From Isoptericola sp. QY 916 (GTDB lineage: Bacteria; Actinomycetota; Actinomycetes; Actinomycetales; Cellulomonadaceae), in contig JADHZE010000019.1 of the NCBI GenBank assembly GCA_026934365.1, positions 1-33,303 on the forward strand: 33,303 nt of DNA, read 5' to 3'. The stretch's first letter is position 1, and each line of letters begins with the position of its first letter. The position numbers and the translations under genes are program-made. Shown here one piece after another: positions 21,129 to 26,617 of this stretch. The notes under the pieces were generated by a model. The model saw nothing but the letters and a program-made list of their open reading frames with translations. It did no database searches and was not told where the DNA came from.

Positions 21129-21134
21129 GATACT
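21129..21134 (+). promoter_or_regulatory. -10-like element just before purF
   Basis: GATACT is followed by 6 nt (CGAGGC) and the purF ATG. GAGG is too close to the ATG (1-2 nt) to be a normal ribosome binding site, so a leaderless purF mRNA is likely. TCGACG lies 16 nt upstream as a possible -35. Confidence 0.5.
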
Positions 21135-21140
21135 CGAGGC

Positions 21141-22688
21141 ATGCCCTTGCGCCCTGACGGCCGCCTGAACCATGACCTCATGCCCGGCGAGAAGGGCCCC
21201 CAGGACGCGTGCGGCGTCTTCGGGGTCTGGGCCCCCGGCGAGGAGGTCGCCAAGCTCGCCTACTTCGGCCTGTACGCCCTGCAGCACCGCGGACAGGAGT
21301 CCGCGGGCATCGCCACCAGCAACGGTGAGCAGATCCTCGTGTACAAGGACATGGGCCTCGTGTCCCAGGTCTTCGACGAGACGGCGCTCGACGCCCTCAC
21401 CGGCCACCTCGCGGTGGGCCACTGCCGGTACTCCACCACCGGCGGCGTGACCTGGGAGAACGCCCAGCCGACCCTCGGCGCGACCGCGGGCGGCACCGTC
21501 GCCCTCGGGCACAACGGCAACCTCACCAACTCCGCCGAGCTGGTCAACCTCGTGGCCGAGCGCTACGGCGCGCAGCGCCGCGGCGAGCTCGCACGCGGCA
21601 ACACCACCGACACGGCGCTCATCACGGCCCTGCTGGCCGGCGACGCCGACCACACCCTCGCCCAGACGGCGCTCGAGGTGCTCCCGAAGCTGCGCGGCGC
21701 GTTCTCCCTCGTCTTCATGGACGAGGGCACCCTCTATGCCGCCCGCGACCCGCAGGGCGTGCGCCCGCTGGTCCTGGGCCGCCTGCAGCGCGGCTGGGTG
21801 GTCGCGTCGGAGACGCCGGCCCTCGACATCGTCGGCGCGTCGTACGTGCGCGACGTCGAGCCGGGCGAGCTCCTCACCATCGACGCCGACGGCCTGCGCT
21901 CCGAGAAGTTCGCCGAGCCGGAGCGTGCGGGCTGCGTCTTCGAGTACGTCTACCTCGCCCGCCCCGACAACACCATCAACGGCCGCTCCGTGCACGCGTC
22001 GCGCGTCGAGATGGGCCGCACGCTGGCCCGCGAGCACCCCGTCGAGGCGGACCTCGTCATCCCGACGCCGGAGTCCGGCACGCCGGCCGCCGTCGGGTAC
22101 GCCGCGGAGTCGGGCATCCCGTTCGGGCAGGGCCTCACGAAGAACGCCTACGTGGGACGCACGTTCATCCAGCCGTCCGACACGCTGCGCCAGCTCGGCA
22201 TCCGCCTCAAGCTCAACCCGCTCAAGGAAGTGATCCGCGGCAAGCGCCTCGTCGTCGTCGACGACTCGATCGTGCGCGGCAACACCCAGCGGGCCCTGAT
22301 CCGCATGCTCCGCGAGGCGGGCGCGGCCGAGGTGCACGTGCGCATCTCGTCGCCGCCGGTGAAGTGGCCGTGCTTCTACGGCATCGACTTCGCGTCGCGG
22401 GCCGAGCTCATCGCCAACGGCCTCAGCCCGGACGAGATCGGCCAGTCCCTGGGCGCCGACTCCCTCGGCTACATCTCGACCGAGGGCATGATCGCGGCCA
22501 CCGAGCAGCCGGCGTCCCAGCTGTGCGCCGCCTGCTTCACGGGCAAGTACCCGATCGAGCTCCCCACCGCCGACCAGCTCGGCAAGCACCTGCTGGAGCA
22601 GGCCGAGCTGCCGCTCGGCGCCCCCGAGGACGGGCTCCGCACGGTCTCCGTGGGGGCCGGTGGCGGCACCGCGCTCGACCACCCGTGA
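21141..22688 (+). CDS. purF: amidophosphoribosyltransferase
   Basis: PurF makes phosphoribosylamine from PRPP and glutamine, the committed step of purine synthesis. The 515-residue protein has a 23-residue N-terminal segment before Cys24 (DACGVFGV). This is the glutaminase nucleophile, exposed in the Bacillus-type enzyme by propeptide removal. Glutaminase motifs include YFGLYALQHRGQESAGIA, HCRYSTTG and LGHNGNL. The phosphoribosyltransferase half has the PRPP loop VVVDDSIVRGNT. Cysteines at CFYGIDF and CAACFTGKYP fit the ligands of the structural 4Fe-4S cluster. The enzyme is normally feedback-inhibited by purine nucleotides. purM follows after a 58-bp gap, so the two are probably co-transcribed. 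Confidence 0.98.
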   Translation: MPLRPDGRLNHDLMPGEKGPQDACGVFGVWAPGEEVAKLAYFGLYALQHRGQESAGIATSNGEQILVYKDMGLVSQVFDETALDALTGHLAVGHCRYSTTGGVTWENAQPTLGATAGGTVALGHNGNLTNSAELVNLVAERYGAQRRGELARGNTTDTALITALLAGDADHTLAQTALEVLPKLRGAFSLVFMDEGTLYAARDPQGVRPLVLGRLQRGWVVASETPALDIVGASYVRDVEPGELLTIDADGLRSEKFAEPERAGCVFEYVYLARPDNTINGRSVHASRVEMGRTLAREHPVEADLVIPTPESGTPAAVGYAAESGIPFGQGLTKNAYVGRTFIQPSDTLRQLGIRLKLNPLKEVIRGKRLVVVDDSIVRGNTQRALIRMLREAGAAEVHVRISSPPVKWPCFYGIDFASRAELIANGLSPDEIGQSLGADSLGYISTEGMIAATEQPASQLCAACFTGKYPIELPTADQLGKHLLEQAELPLGAPEDGLRTVSVGAGGGTALDHP

Positions 22689-22730
22689 CTGACAGCCGAC
22701 CCCGCCTGACAGCCGACCGACACAGCCGAC
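22689..22730 (+). repeat. short direct repeat in the purF-purM gap
   Basis: CTGACAGCCGACC occurs at 22689-22701 and 22706-22718, a 17-bp period, followed by a partial third copy ACAGCCGAC at 22722-22730. It fills most of the gap between purF and purM and may be a replication-slippage product. Confidence 0.7.
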
Positions 22731-22746
22731 GAACGGTGAGCCCCAC

Positions 22747-23853
22747 GTGACGAACGAACCCCTGACCTACGCCGCGGCCGGCGTCGACACCGAGGCCGGC
22801 GACAAGGCCGTCGAGCTGATGAAGGACGCCGTGCGCCGCACGCACGGGCCCGCCGTCCTCGGGGGCGTGGGCGGCTTCGCGGGGCTCTTCGACCTGTCCG
22901 CGATCCGCGAGTACCGCAAGCCGCTCCTCGCGACGTCGACGGACGGTGTCGGCACCAAGGTCGCGATCGCGCAGGCGCTCGACAAGCACGACACGATCGG
23001 CTTCGACCTCGTCGGGATGGTCGTGGACGACATCGTCGTGGTCGGCGCCGAGCCGCTGTTCATGACGGACTACATCGCCACCGGCAAGGTCGTCCCCGAG
23101 CGCGTGGCCGACATCGTGCGTGGCATCGCGCAGGCCTGCGAGGTGGCCGGCACGGCCCTCGTCGGCGGCGAGACGGCCGAGCACCCGGGCCTCCTCGCCC
23201 CCGACGAGTACGACGTCGCGGGCGCGGCCACGGGCATCGTCGAGGCGGACGCCGTCCTGGGCCCCGAGCGCGTGCGCGCCGGCGACGTGCTCGTCGCGAT
23301 GGGATCGAGCGGCCTGCACTCCAACGGCTACTCGCTGGTGCGCGCGGTCGTGAAGCACGCCGGCTGGTCGCTGGACCGCCACGTCGAGGAGTTCGGCCGC
23401 ACCCTGGGTGAGGAGCTCCTGGAGCCCACCCGCGTGTACGCGCGGGACGTGCTCGCGCTCGCCGAGGACCCGGCCGCGCAGGTGCACGCCGTCACGCACG
23501 TGACGGGCGGCGGGCTCGCGGCGAACCTCGCGCGCGTGCTGCCCGCCGGCACGGTGGCGACGGTCGACCGGGGCTCGTGGGAGGTGCCAGCCGTCTTCCG
23601 CACGGTGCGCGAGCTCGGCTCGGTGCCGCGGCGGGACCTGGAGAACACGCTCAACCTCGGTGTCGGCATGGTGGCCGTCGTGGGCGCGGACGGCGTCGAC
23701 GCGGCGCTGGCGACCCTCGCGGCTCGCGGCGTGCCGGCGTGGGTGCTGGGCTCGGTCGAGGACCTTGACCCGGGCGTGCCGGCCGAGGACCTGGTCGCCG
23801 GGACGAAGGGTGTGCAGGGCGGCGCGGTCCGCCTCACGGGCGACTACCGCTGA
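22747..23853 (+). CDS. purM: phosphoribosylformylglycinamidine cyclo-ligase (AIR synthetase)
   Basis: PurM closes FGAM, the PurL product, to AIR using ATP. The 368-residue protein shows the AIRS-family N-terminus (YAAAGVDTEAGDKAVELMK) and ATP/substrate segments (LLATSTDGVGTKVAIAQ, DLVGMVVDDIVVVGAEPLFMTDYIATG). GGETAEHPG, SSGLHSNGYSLVR and THVTGGGLAANLARVLP complete the set. The start is a GTG at 22747. GGTGAG 6 nt before it is only a moderate ribosome binding site, and with the short gap from purF some coupling is likely. Two strong hairpins follow the stop, ending the purF-purM transcript. Confidence 0.97.
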   Translation: MTNEPLTYAAAGVDTEAGDKAVELMKDAVRRTHGPAVLGGVGGFAGLFDLSAIREYRKPLLATSTDGVGTKVAIAQALDKHDTIGFDLVGMVVDDIVVVGAEPLFMTDYIATGKVVPERVADIVRGIAQACEVAGTALVGGETAEHPGLLAPDEYDVAGAATGIVEADAVLGPERVRAGDVLVAMGSSGLHSNGYSLVRAVVKHAGWSLDRHVEEFGRTLGEELLEPTRVYARDVLALAEDPAAQVHAVTHVTGGGLAANLARVLPAGTVATVDRGSWEVPAVFRTVRELGSVPRRDLENTLNLGVGMVAVVGADGVDAALATLAARGVPAWVLGSVEDLDPGVPAEDLVAGTKGVQGGAVRLTGDYR

Positions 23854-23859
23854 CGTCCT

Positions 23860-23888
23860 GCGCGGGGGGAGCGGACCTCCCCCCGCGC
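23860..23888 (+). terminator. first terminator after purM
   Basis: A perfect 12-bp stem (GCGCGGGGGGAG / CTCCCCCCGCGC) encloses a 5-nt loop and starts 6 nt after the purM stop. Confidence 0.85.
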
Positions 23889-23904
23889 CCGACCTCGCGC
23901 ATGA

Positions 23905-23940
23905 CGAAGGGCCGGACGGCTGCTGCCGTCCGGCCCTTCG
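23905..23940. terminator. second, tandem terminator between purM and the DUF3073 gene
   Basis: A perfect 16-bp stem (CGAAGGGCCGGACGGC with its complement) encloses TGCT. On the plus strand the right arm ends in CCCTTCG. It lies between convergent genes and probably serves both. Confidence 0.88.
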
Positions 23941-23986
23941 CGCGCGGCGTCGGAACCCGTGGGTCACGGGGTCCGACGCTGGGGAC

Positions 23987-24187
23987 TCAGCGCTCGTCGC
24001 CCCAGGAGTTGTATCGGTTGTCGTACTCGTCGTCGTCGGAGAAACGATCCTCCGTGGCGACATCCGTGCGACCGCCCTCGCTGCCCTTGAGCTCCTGCTC
24101 GAGCGCGTGGTAGTTCGTCTCGGGGCTGTAGTACTTCAGCTCGCGAGCGACCTTAGTCTGCTTTGCCTTCTGACGGCCGCGGCCCAT
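23987..24187 (-). CDS. DUF3073 family small protein
   Basis: The 66-residue protein MGRGRQKAKQTKVARELKYYSP... matches the DUF3073 family, a small, highly charged protein conserved throughout Actinomycetota. The N-terminal third is basic (GRGRQKAKQTKVAREL) and is followed by the family motif KYYSPETNYHALEQEL. The rest is acidic and polar (TEDRFSDDDEYDNRYNSW). The function is unknown, and the basic start suggests nucleic acid or ribosome contact. The ATG at 24187 is preceded by GAGGGGG. It is normally found next to bldC and purM, as here, so the neighbourhood is ancestral. Confidence 0.93.
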   Translation of the reverse strand: MGRGRQKAKQTKVARELKYYSPETNYHALEQELKGSEGGRTDVATEDRFSDDDEYDNRYNSWGDER

Positions 24188-24585
24188 GGCTGAGACCCCC
24201 TCAACGTAGGAGCGGGGCTTGCGCCGTCCGTGACGGCGGCCCCGTGCGTAAGTAGTCTGTTCAGACCCCAACGGTACATGCTCGCGCGCCATTCCCTCCA
24301 CTCCGCGACACGTGCCGTATGCATCGACGGACGTGGGAGCGGGTGATCCTCGTCCGATGGTGTCTCAGGTCACGAGACCGATCGGTGCGCGGAGCGGTCC
24401 GGAGGCGCCTGACGCCCCGGCAGAACGGACGCACGCGTACGACTCGGTCCATGCCAGGACGATCCGGACGATTTCATCCGGCTCCCAAGTCGCCTCAATC
24501 CCGCTTTCTGCACACAATGGATGAGCGAGACCGTGTCCGCACACCGGGCGCCGCCCGGGCCGGTCCGTACCAGGAGGTGCAGGGG
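24188..24585. other. divergent 398-bp regulatory gap between DUF3073 and bldC
   Basis: No convincing gene lies here. It must hold the promoters of both divergent genes. For the leftward gene a -10-like TACTTA (minus strand, near 24247-24252) adjoins the palindrome at 24255-24266. For bldC, CACAAT around 24514-24519 is a possible -10, giving a leader of about 60 nt. An upstream in-frame ATG at 24529 exists but encodes sequence unlike BldC. Confidence 0.5.
24255..24266. promoter_or_regulatory. inverted repeat GTCTGTTCAGAC at the DUF3073 promoter
   Basis: Perfect 5-bp arms (GTCTG/CAGAC) flank TT, directly upstream of a -10-like TACTTA on the minus strand. It could be a dimeric regulator site. 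Confidence 0.4.
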
Positions 24586-25173
24586 ATGTCGCTCCACGGA
24601 GACTCCGAGGTTCTGCTGACGCCTGCCGAGGTGGCCAGCCTGTTCCGCGTCGACCCGAAGACCGTGACCCGCTGGGCGAAGGCGGGGAAGCTCTCGTCGA
24701 TCCGCACGCTCGGTGGTCACCGCCGCTACAAGGAGTCGGAGGTGCGCGCGCTGCTCGGCGCCGCCTCCGAGGAGGCGACGCCGGACAAGTCGGGCGCCCC
24801 CGGGGGCGCCGCGGCGCCGCTCGAGCGCGGGGGCGCTCAGTGGCGCCGCGCTCGCACGACGACCATCACGACCAGCGCCAGCCCCGCCGCCGCGGCGCCG
24901 AGGAGCACCTGCGCGTTGCGCTTGCGGCGGGGGTCGGTGGCGGGGAGCCCGCCTCCCGTGACGAACGTGCCGGCATCGCCGGCGGCCTGCTTGGTCGCCC
25001 GGGCGAGCTGGTTCGCCTGGTACTTCGGCGAGAGGCGCGTCGCGAGCTGGTCGAGCGTCGCGGCGAGCTCCGCGCGGGTGCGGGCCACCTCGTCCTCGAG
25101 CTCGCGGGCCGTGGGGGCCGGGGTCCTGTTCTCGGGCGTCGTGGGCTCGGTCACCGGCGCACCCCCTTCTTGA
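24586..25173 (+). CDS. bldC: BldC-type MerR-like regulator with anomalous open C-terminus
   Basis: Residues 1-63 are nearly canonical BldC: MSLHGDSEVLLTPAEVASLF, then RVDPKTVTRWAKAGKLSSIR and TLGGHRRYKESEVRALLGAA. BldC is a small winged-helix DNA-binding protein that polymerises on direct repeats and controls development and other genes in actinobacteria. The ATG at 24586 has AGGAGG 8 nt upstream. The family normally ends at about 68 residues. Here no stop codon appears in frame until 25171-25173, so the nominal product is 195 residues and its tail is antisense to the DUF3618 gene. That tail (low-complexity Ala/Arg/Ser/Pro) looks like shadow sequence, not protein. A hairpin lies at the expected gene end. 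Either a stop was lost, or the sequence has an error. Confidence 0.9.
   Translation: MSLHGDSEVLLTPAEVASLFRVDPKTVTRWAKAGKLSSIRTLGGHRRYKESEVRALLGAASEEATPDKSGAPGGAAAPLERGGAQWRRARTTTITTSASPAAAAPRSTCALRLRRGSVAGSPPPVTNVPASPAACLVARASWFAWYFGERRVASWSSVAASSARVRATSSSSSRAVGAGVLFSGVVGSVTGAPPS
24793..24810. terminator. palindrome at the expected end of bldC
   Basis: GGCGCCCCC joins GGGGGCGCC in an 18-bp perfect palindrome 26 bp before the DUF3618 stop codon. It is a plausible bidirectional terminator between the convergent genes, yet it lies inside the open bldC frame. Confidence 0.55.
24837..25154 (-). CDS. DUF3618 domain protein
   Basis: The 105-residue protein carries the DUF3618 motif ARELEDEVARTRAELAATLDQLATRLSPKYQANQL, an amphipathic coiled-coil-like helix. 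A linker (GGGLPATDPRRKRNAQ) and one C-terminal membrane helix (VLLGAAAAGLALVVMVVVRARRH) follow. The function is unknown. These proteins usually travel with a holin-like membrane protein, as here. The GTG at 25154 overlaps the upstream stop by 4 bp (GTGA), so the two are translationally coupled. Confidence 0.9.
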   Translation of the reverse strand: MTEPTTPENRTPAPTARELEDEVARTRAELAATLDQLATRLSPKYQANQLARATKQAAGDAGTFVTGGGLPATDPRRKRNAQVLLGAAAAGLALVVMVVVRARRH

Positions 25174-25567
25174 TCGTCTCCACGTCCTCCTTGACCCGGT
25201 CGATCGTCTCGGGCCGCCGGGCCGCCTTCTTGAGCTGGCGCACCGCGATCGCGACGGCGAGGCCGGCGACGAGCAGCATGGCGACCCCGACGACGAGCGC
25301 GGAGAGCCACAGCGGCCAGACCGTTGCGAGGCCCGTGATCCCGGCCCAGATGAGGACGCCCACCGCGTAGAGCACGACGACGAGGGCTGCGGCGATGAGC
25401 CCGATCCCGATGCCGGAACGCTTCGCCTTCTCCGTCAGCTCGGCCTTGGCGAGCGCGACCTCTGCGCGCACGAGCCGCGTCGTCTGTTCCGACAGCTGCT
25501 CCACGAGCCGCCCCATGGAGGGTGGCTGCTCGGCGGGCGGGGTGCGCCCGTCGTCCCAGTCCGTCAT
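25151..25567 (-). CDS. phage-holin-family / DUF1469 membrane protein
   Basis: The 138-residue protein has an N-terminal amphipathic helix (MGRLVEQLSEQTTRLVRAEVALAKAELTEKAKRSGIG). Two membrane helices (IGLIAAALVVVLYAVGVLIWAG and LSALVVGVAMLLVAGLAVAIAV) and a basic tail (RQLKKAARRPETIDRVKEDVETIKKGVRR) follow. This is the actinobacterial 'phage holin family' (DUF1469). Despite the name it is a chromosomal protein with no phage link here and an unknown role, possibly membrane organisation with its DUF3618 partner. The ATG at 25567 has GGAGC 6 nt upstream. It is the first gene of a two-gene leftward unit. Confidence 0.9.
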   Translation of the reverse strand: MTDWDDGRTPPAEQPPSMGRLVEQLSEQTTRLVRAEVALAKAELTEKAKRSGIGIGLIAAALVVVLYAVGVLIWAGITGLATVWPLWLSALVVGVAMLLVAGLAVAIAVRQLKKAARRPETIDRVKEDVETIKKGVRR

Positions 25568-25657
25568 CGGCTGCTCCGATCCTGCGTGAGGTGATCGTCC
25601 GTGCGGTCCCACTCAACCCGTCCCTGCTGGTCCAGGCAATTCCTGGCGGAAAGACGA

Positions 25658-25690
25658 CGAGACCCCCACGCCCGGGGCGTGGGGGTCTCG
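25658..25690 (-). terminator. terminator after tRNA-Phe
   Basis: A 15-bp stem (left arm starting CGAGACCCCCACGCC at 25658) closes on a 3-nt loop directly after the CCA end of tRNA-Phe. On the minus strand it is followed by TCGTCTTTCC, a partial U-rich tail. Confidence 0.88.
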
Positions 25691-25691
25691 A

Positions 25692-25767
25692 TGGTGGCTC
25701 CGACCGGCGTCGATCCGGTGACCTTTCGATTTTCAGTCGAACGCTCTACCAACTGAGCTACAGAGCC
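25692..25767 (-). tRNA. tRNA-Phe (GAA)
   Basis: The cloverleaf is complete. The acceptor GGCTCTG pairs with CGGAGCC, the D arm is GCTCAGTTGGTAGAGC and the anticodon loop CTGAAAA reads GAA. The T arm is ACCGG-ATCGACG-CCGGT. Discriminator A is followed by an encoded CCA, unlike the other tRNAs in the window. Confidence 0.97.
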
Positions 25768-25817
25768 TGGACACGAACGCCCGGGCGCCGTTTCCGACGA
25801 ACCGGGCGCATCATGCG

Positions 25818-25891
25818 CGACCCTGACGGGACTTGAACCCGCGACCTCCGCCGTGACAGGGCGGCGCGCTAACCAACTGCGCTACAGGGCC
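25818..25891 (-). tRNA. tRNA-Asp (GTC)
   Basis: The acceptor GGCCCTG pairs with CAGGGTC with one G-U pair. The D arm is GCGCAGTTGGTTAGCGC, the anticodon loop CTGTCAC reads GTC, and the T loop is GTTCAAGTC. The discriminator is G. CCA is not encoded. It lies 50 bp upstream of tRNA-Phe and is probably co-transcribed with it. Confidence 0.97.
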
Positions 25892-25941
25892 AAGGTGGGG
25901 AGTGGACTCCCACCGAGGAAGCTCGTTTCGAGCCGAGAAGA

Positions 25942-25971
25942 AGCGTACCCCATGCTCGCCGGGATCTTGAA
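25942..25971 (-). promoter_or_regulatory. promoter of the tRNA-Asp/tRNA-Phe unit
   Basis: On the minus strand TTCAAG (25971-25966) and TACGCT (25947-25942) are separated by 18 nt, which gives a leader of about 44 nt before tRNA-Asp. Confidence 0.55.
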
Positions 25972-26004
25972 ATCGGATCCTGACCAGCAAGGACGCGCCG
26001 TTTT

Positions 26005-26035
26005 GCGGGGCTGCCGACGCTGCCGGCGTCCCCGC
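26005..26035 (-). terminator. hairpin between tRNA-Glu and the tRNA-Asp promoter
   Basis: GCGGGG (26005-26010) pairs with CCCCGC (26030-26035), with extra GCCG/CGGC pairing inside. It lies 5 bp after tRNA-Glu and probably ends that transcript. Confidence 0.5.
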
Positions 26036-26039
26036 GGAG

Positions 26040-26112
26040 TACCCCCAACGGGATTCGAACCCGTGCTACCGCCGTGAAAGGGCGGGGTCCTAGGCCGCTA
26101 GACGATGGGGGC
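26040..26112 (-). tRNA. tRNA-Glu (TTC)
   Basis: The acceptor GCCCCCA pairs with TGGGGGT. The anticodon loop CTTTCAC reads TTC and the T arm is ACGGG-TTCGAAT-CCCGT. The discriminator is A and CCA is not encoded. It is the first of the three leftward tRNA genes and is separated from the next two by a hairpin and a second promoter. Confidence 0.97.
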
Positions 26113-26123
26113 TGGACCCGGCA

Positions 26124-26129
26124 AGCATA
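26124..26129 (-). promoter_or_regulatory. -10 element of tRNA-Glu
   Basis: TATGCT on the minus strand ends 11 nt before the mature tRNA 5' end. The -35 is not clear. Confidence 0.4.
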
Positions 26130-26179
26130 CCCAGCCGGCAGGGACGGCCCTCGCCCGTCCGTGGGCGAGGATGGGACCC

Positions 26180-26533
26180 GTGGTGGAGATGACGCGCGAG
26201 GAGTTCGAGGAGGCCGTCCGGGACGGCCTCGACCAGGTTCCGGCCGACCTGGCGGCGATGATGGACAACGTCGTCGTCCTCGTCGAGGACGACGCCCCCG
26301 CCGACGACCCCGAGCTCCTGGGGCTGTACGAGGGCGTGCCGCTCACCGAGCGCGGGCAGTTCTGGGCCGCGGGCTCGCTGCCCGACCGGATCACCGTGTA
26401 CCGCAACCCGACCCTGGCCATCTGCGACACGCGTAACGACGTCGTCGAGGAGGTCGCCATCACCGTGGTGCACGAGATCGCCCACCACTTCGGGATCGAC
26501 GACGAGCGGCTGCACGAGCTCGGCTGGGCCTGA
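26180..26533 (+). CDS. zincin-like metallopeptidase family protein (HExxHxxG...)
   Basis: The 117-residue protein ends with VVHEIAHHFGIDDERLHELGWA. HEIAH (98-102) with the downstream Asp/His residues is the zinc-site motif of the actinobacterial minimal zincin-like family (Pfam 'Zincin_1', formerly DUF1025). The rest matches too: MTREEFEEAVRDGLDQVP, then AMMDNVVVLVED, LLGLYEGVPLTER and LPDRITVYRNP. It has no signal peptide, so it is cytoplasmic. The substrate is unknown. The start is one of GTG 26180, GTG 26183 or ATG 26189. I took the first because GAGGAT ends 7 nt before it, in the leaderless style seen elsewhere. An 8-bp hairpin (26149-26170) lies immediately upstream. Confidence 0.9.
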   Translation: MVEMTREEFEEAVRDGLDQVPADLAAMMDNVVVLVEDDAPADDPELLGLYEGVPLTERGQFWAAGSLPDRITVYRNPTLAICDTRNDVVEEVAITVVHEIAHHFGIDDERLHELGWA

Positions 26534-26559
26534 GCCGCGCTCCGGACCGACGACGACGG

Positions 26560-26586
26560 ACCCGTGACGCACGGGGCGTCACGGGT
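26560..26586. terminator. bidirectional terminator between the zincin and M15 genes
   Basis: A perfect 10-bp stem (ACCCGTGACG / CGTCACGGGT) with a 7-nt loop lies between convergent genes. Confidence 0.8.
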
Positions 26587-26617
26587 ACGTCGGGGTCGTG
26601 CTGCGGGGCGTCGAGCC

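Noticed and set aside
18603..22682. A 1359-codon open frame on the minus strand, antisense to the nuclease, the two-TM gene and purF
   Set aside because: It is Arg/Gly/Val/His-rich low-complexity translation without family features, opposite clearly identified genes. Such frames are expected in very GC-rich DNA.
24529..24588. An N-terminally extended BldC starting at the ATG at 24529
   Set aside because: The extra residues are unlike BldC, while the ATG at 24586 gives the canonical MSLHGDSEV start and has a good AGGAGG.
25151..25567. Prophage remnant from the 'phage holin family' gene
   Set aside because: The protein is a chromosomal DUF1469 family member paired with DUF3618. No other phage gene, attachment site or integrase is nearby, although tRNA genes are close.
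25692..26112. Integrated element using the tRNA genes as attachment site
   Set aside because: No integrase, no direct repeat of a tRNA 3' end and no change in base composition are visible in the flanks.
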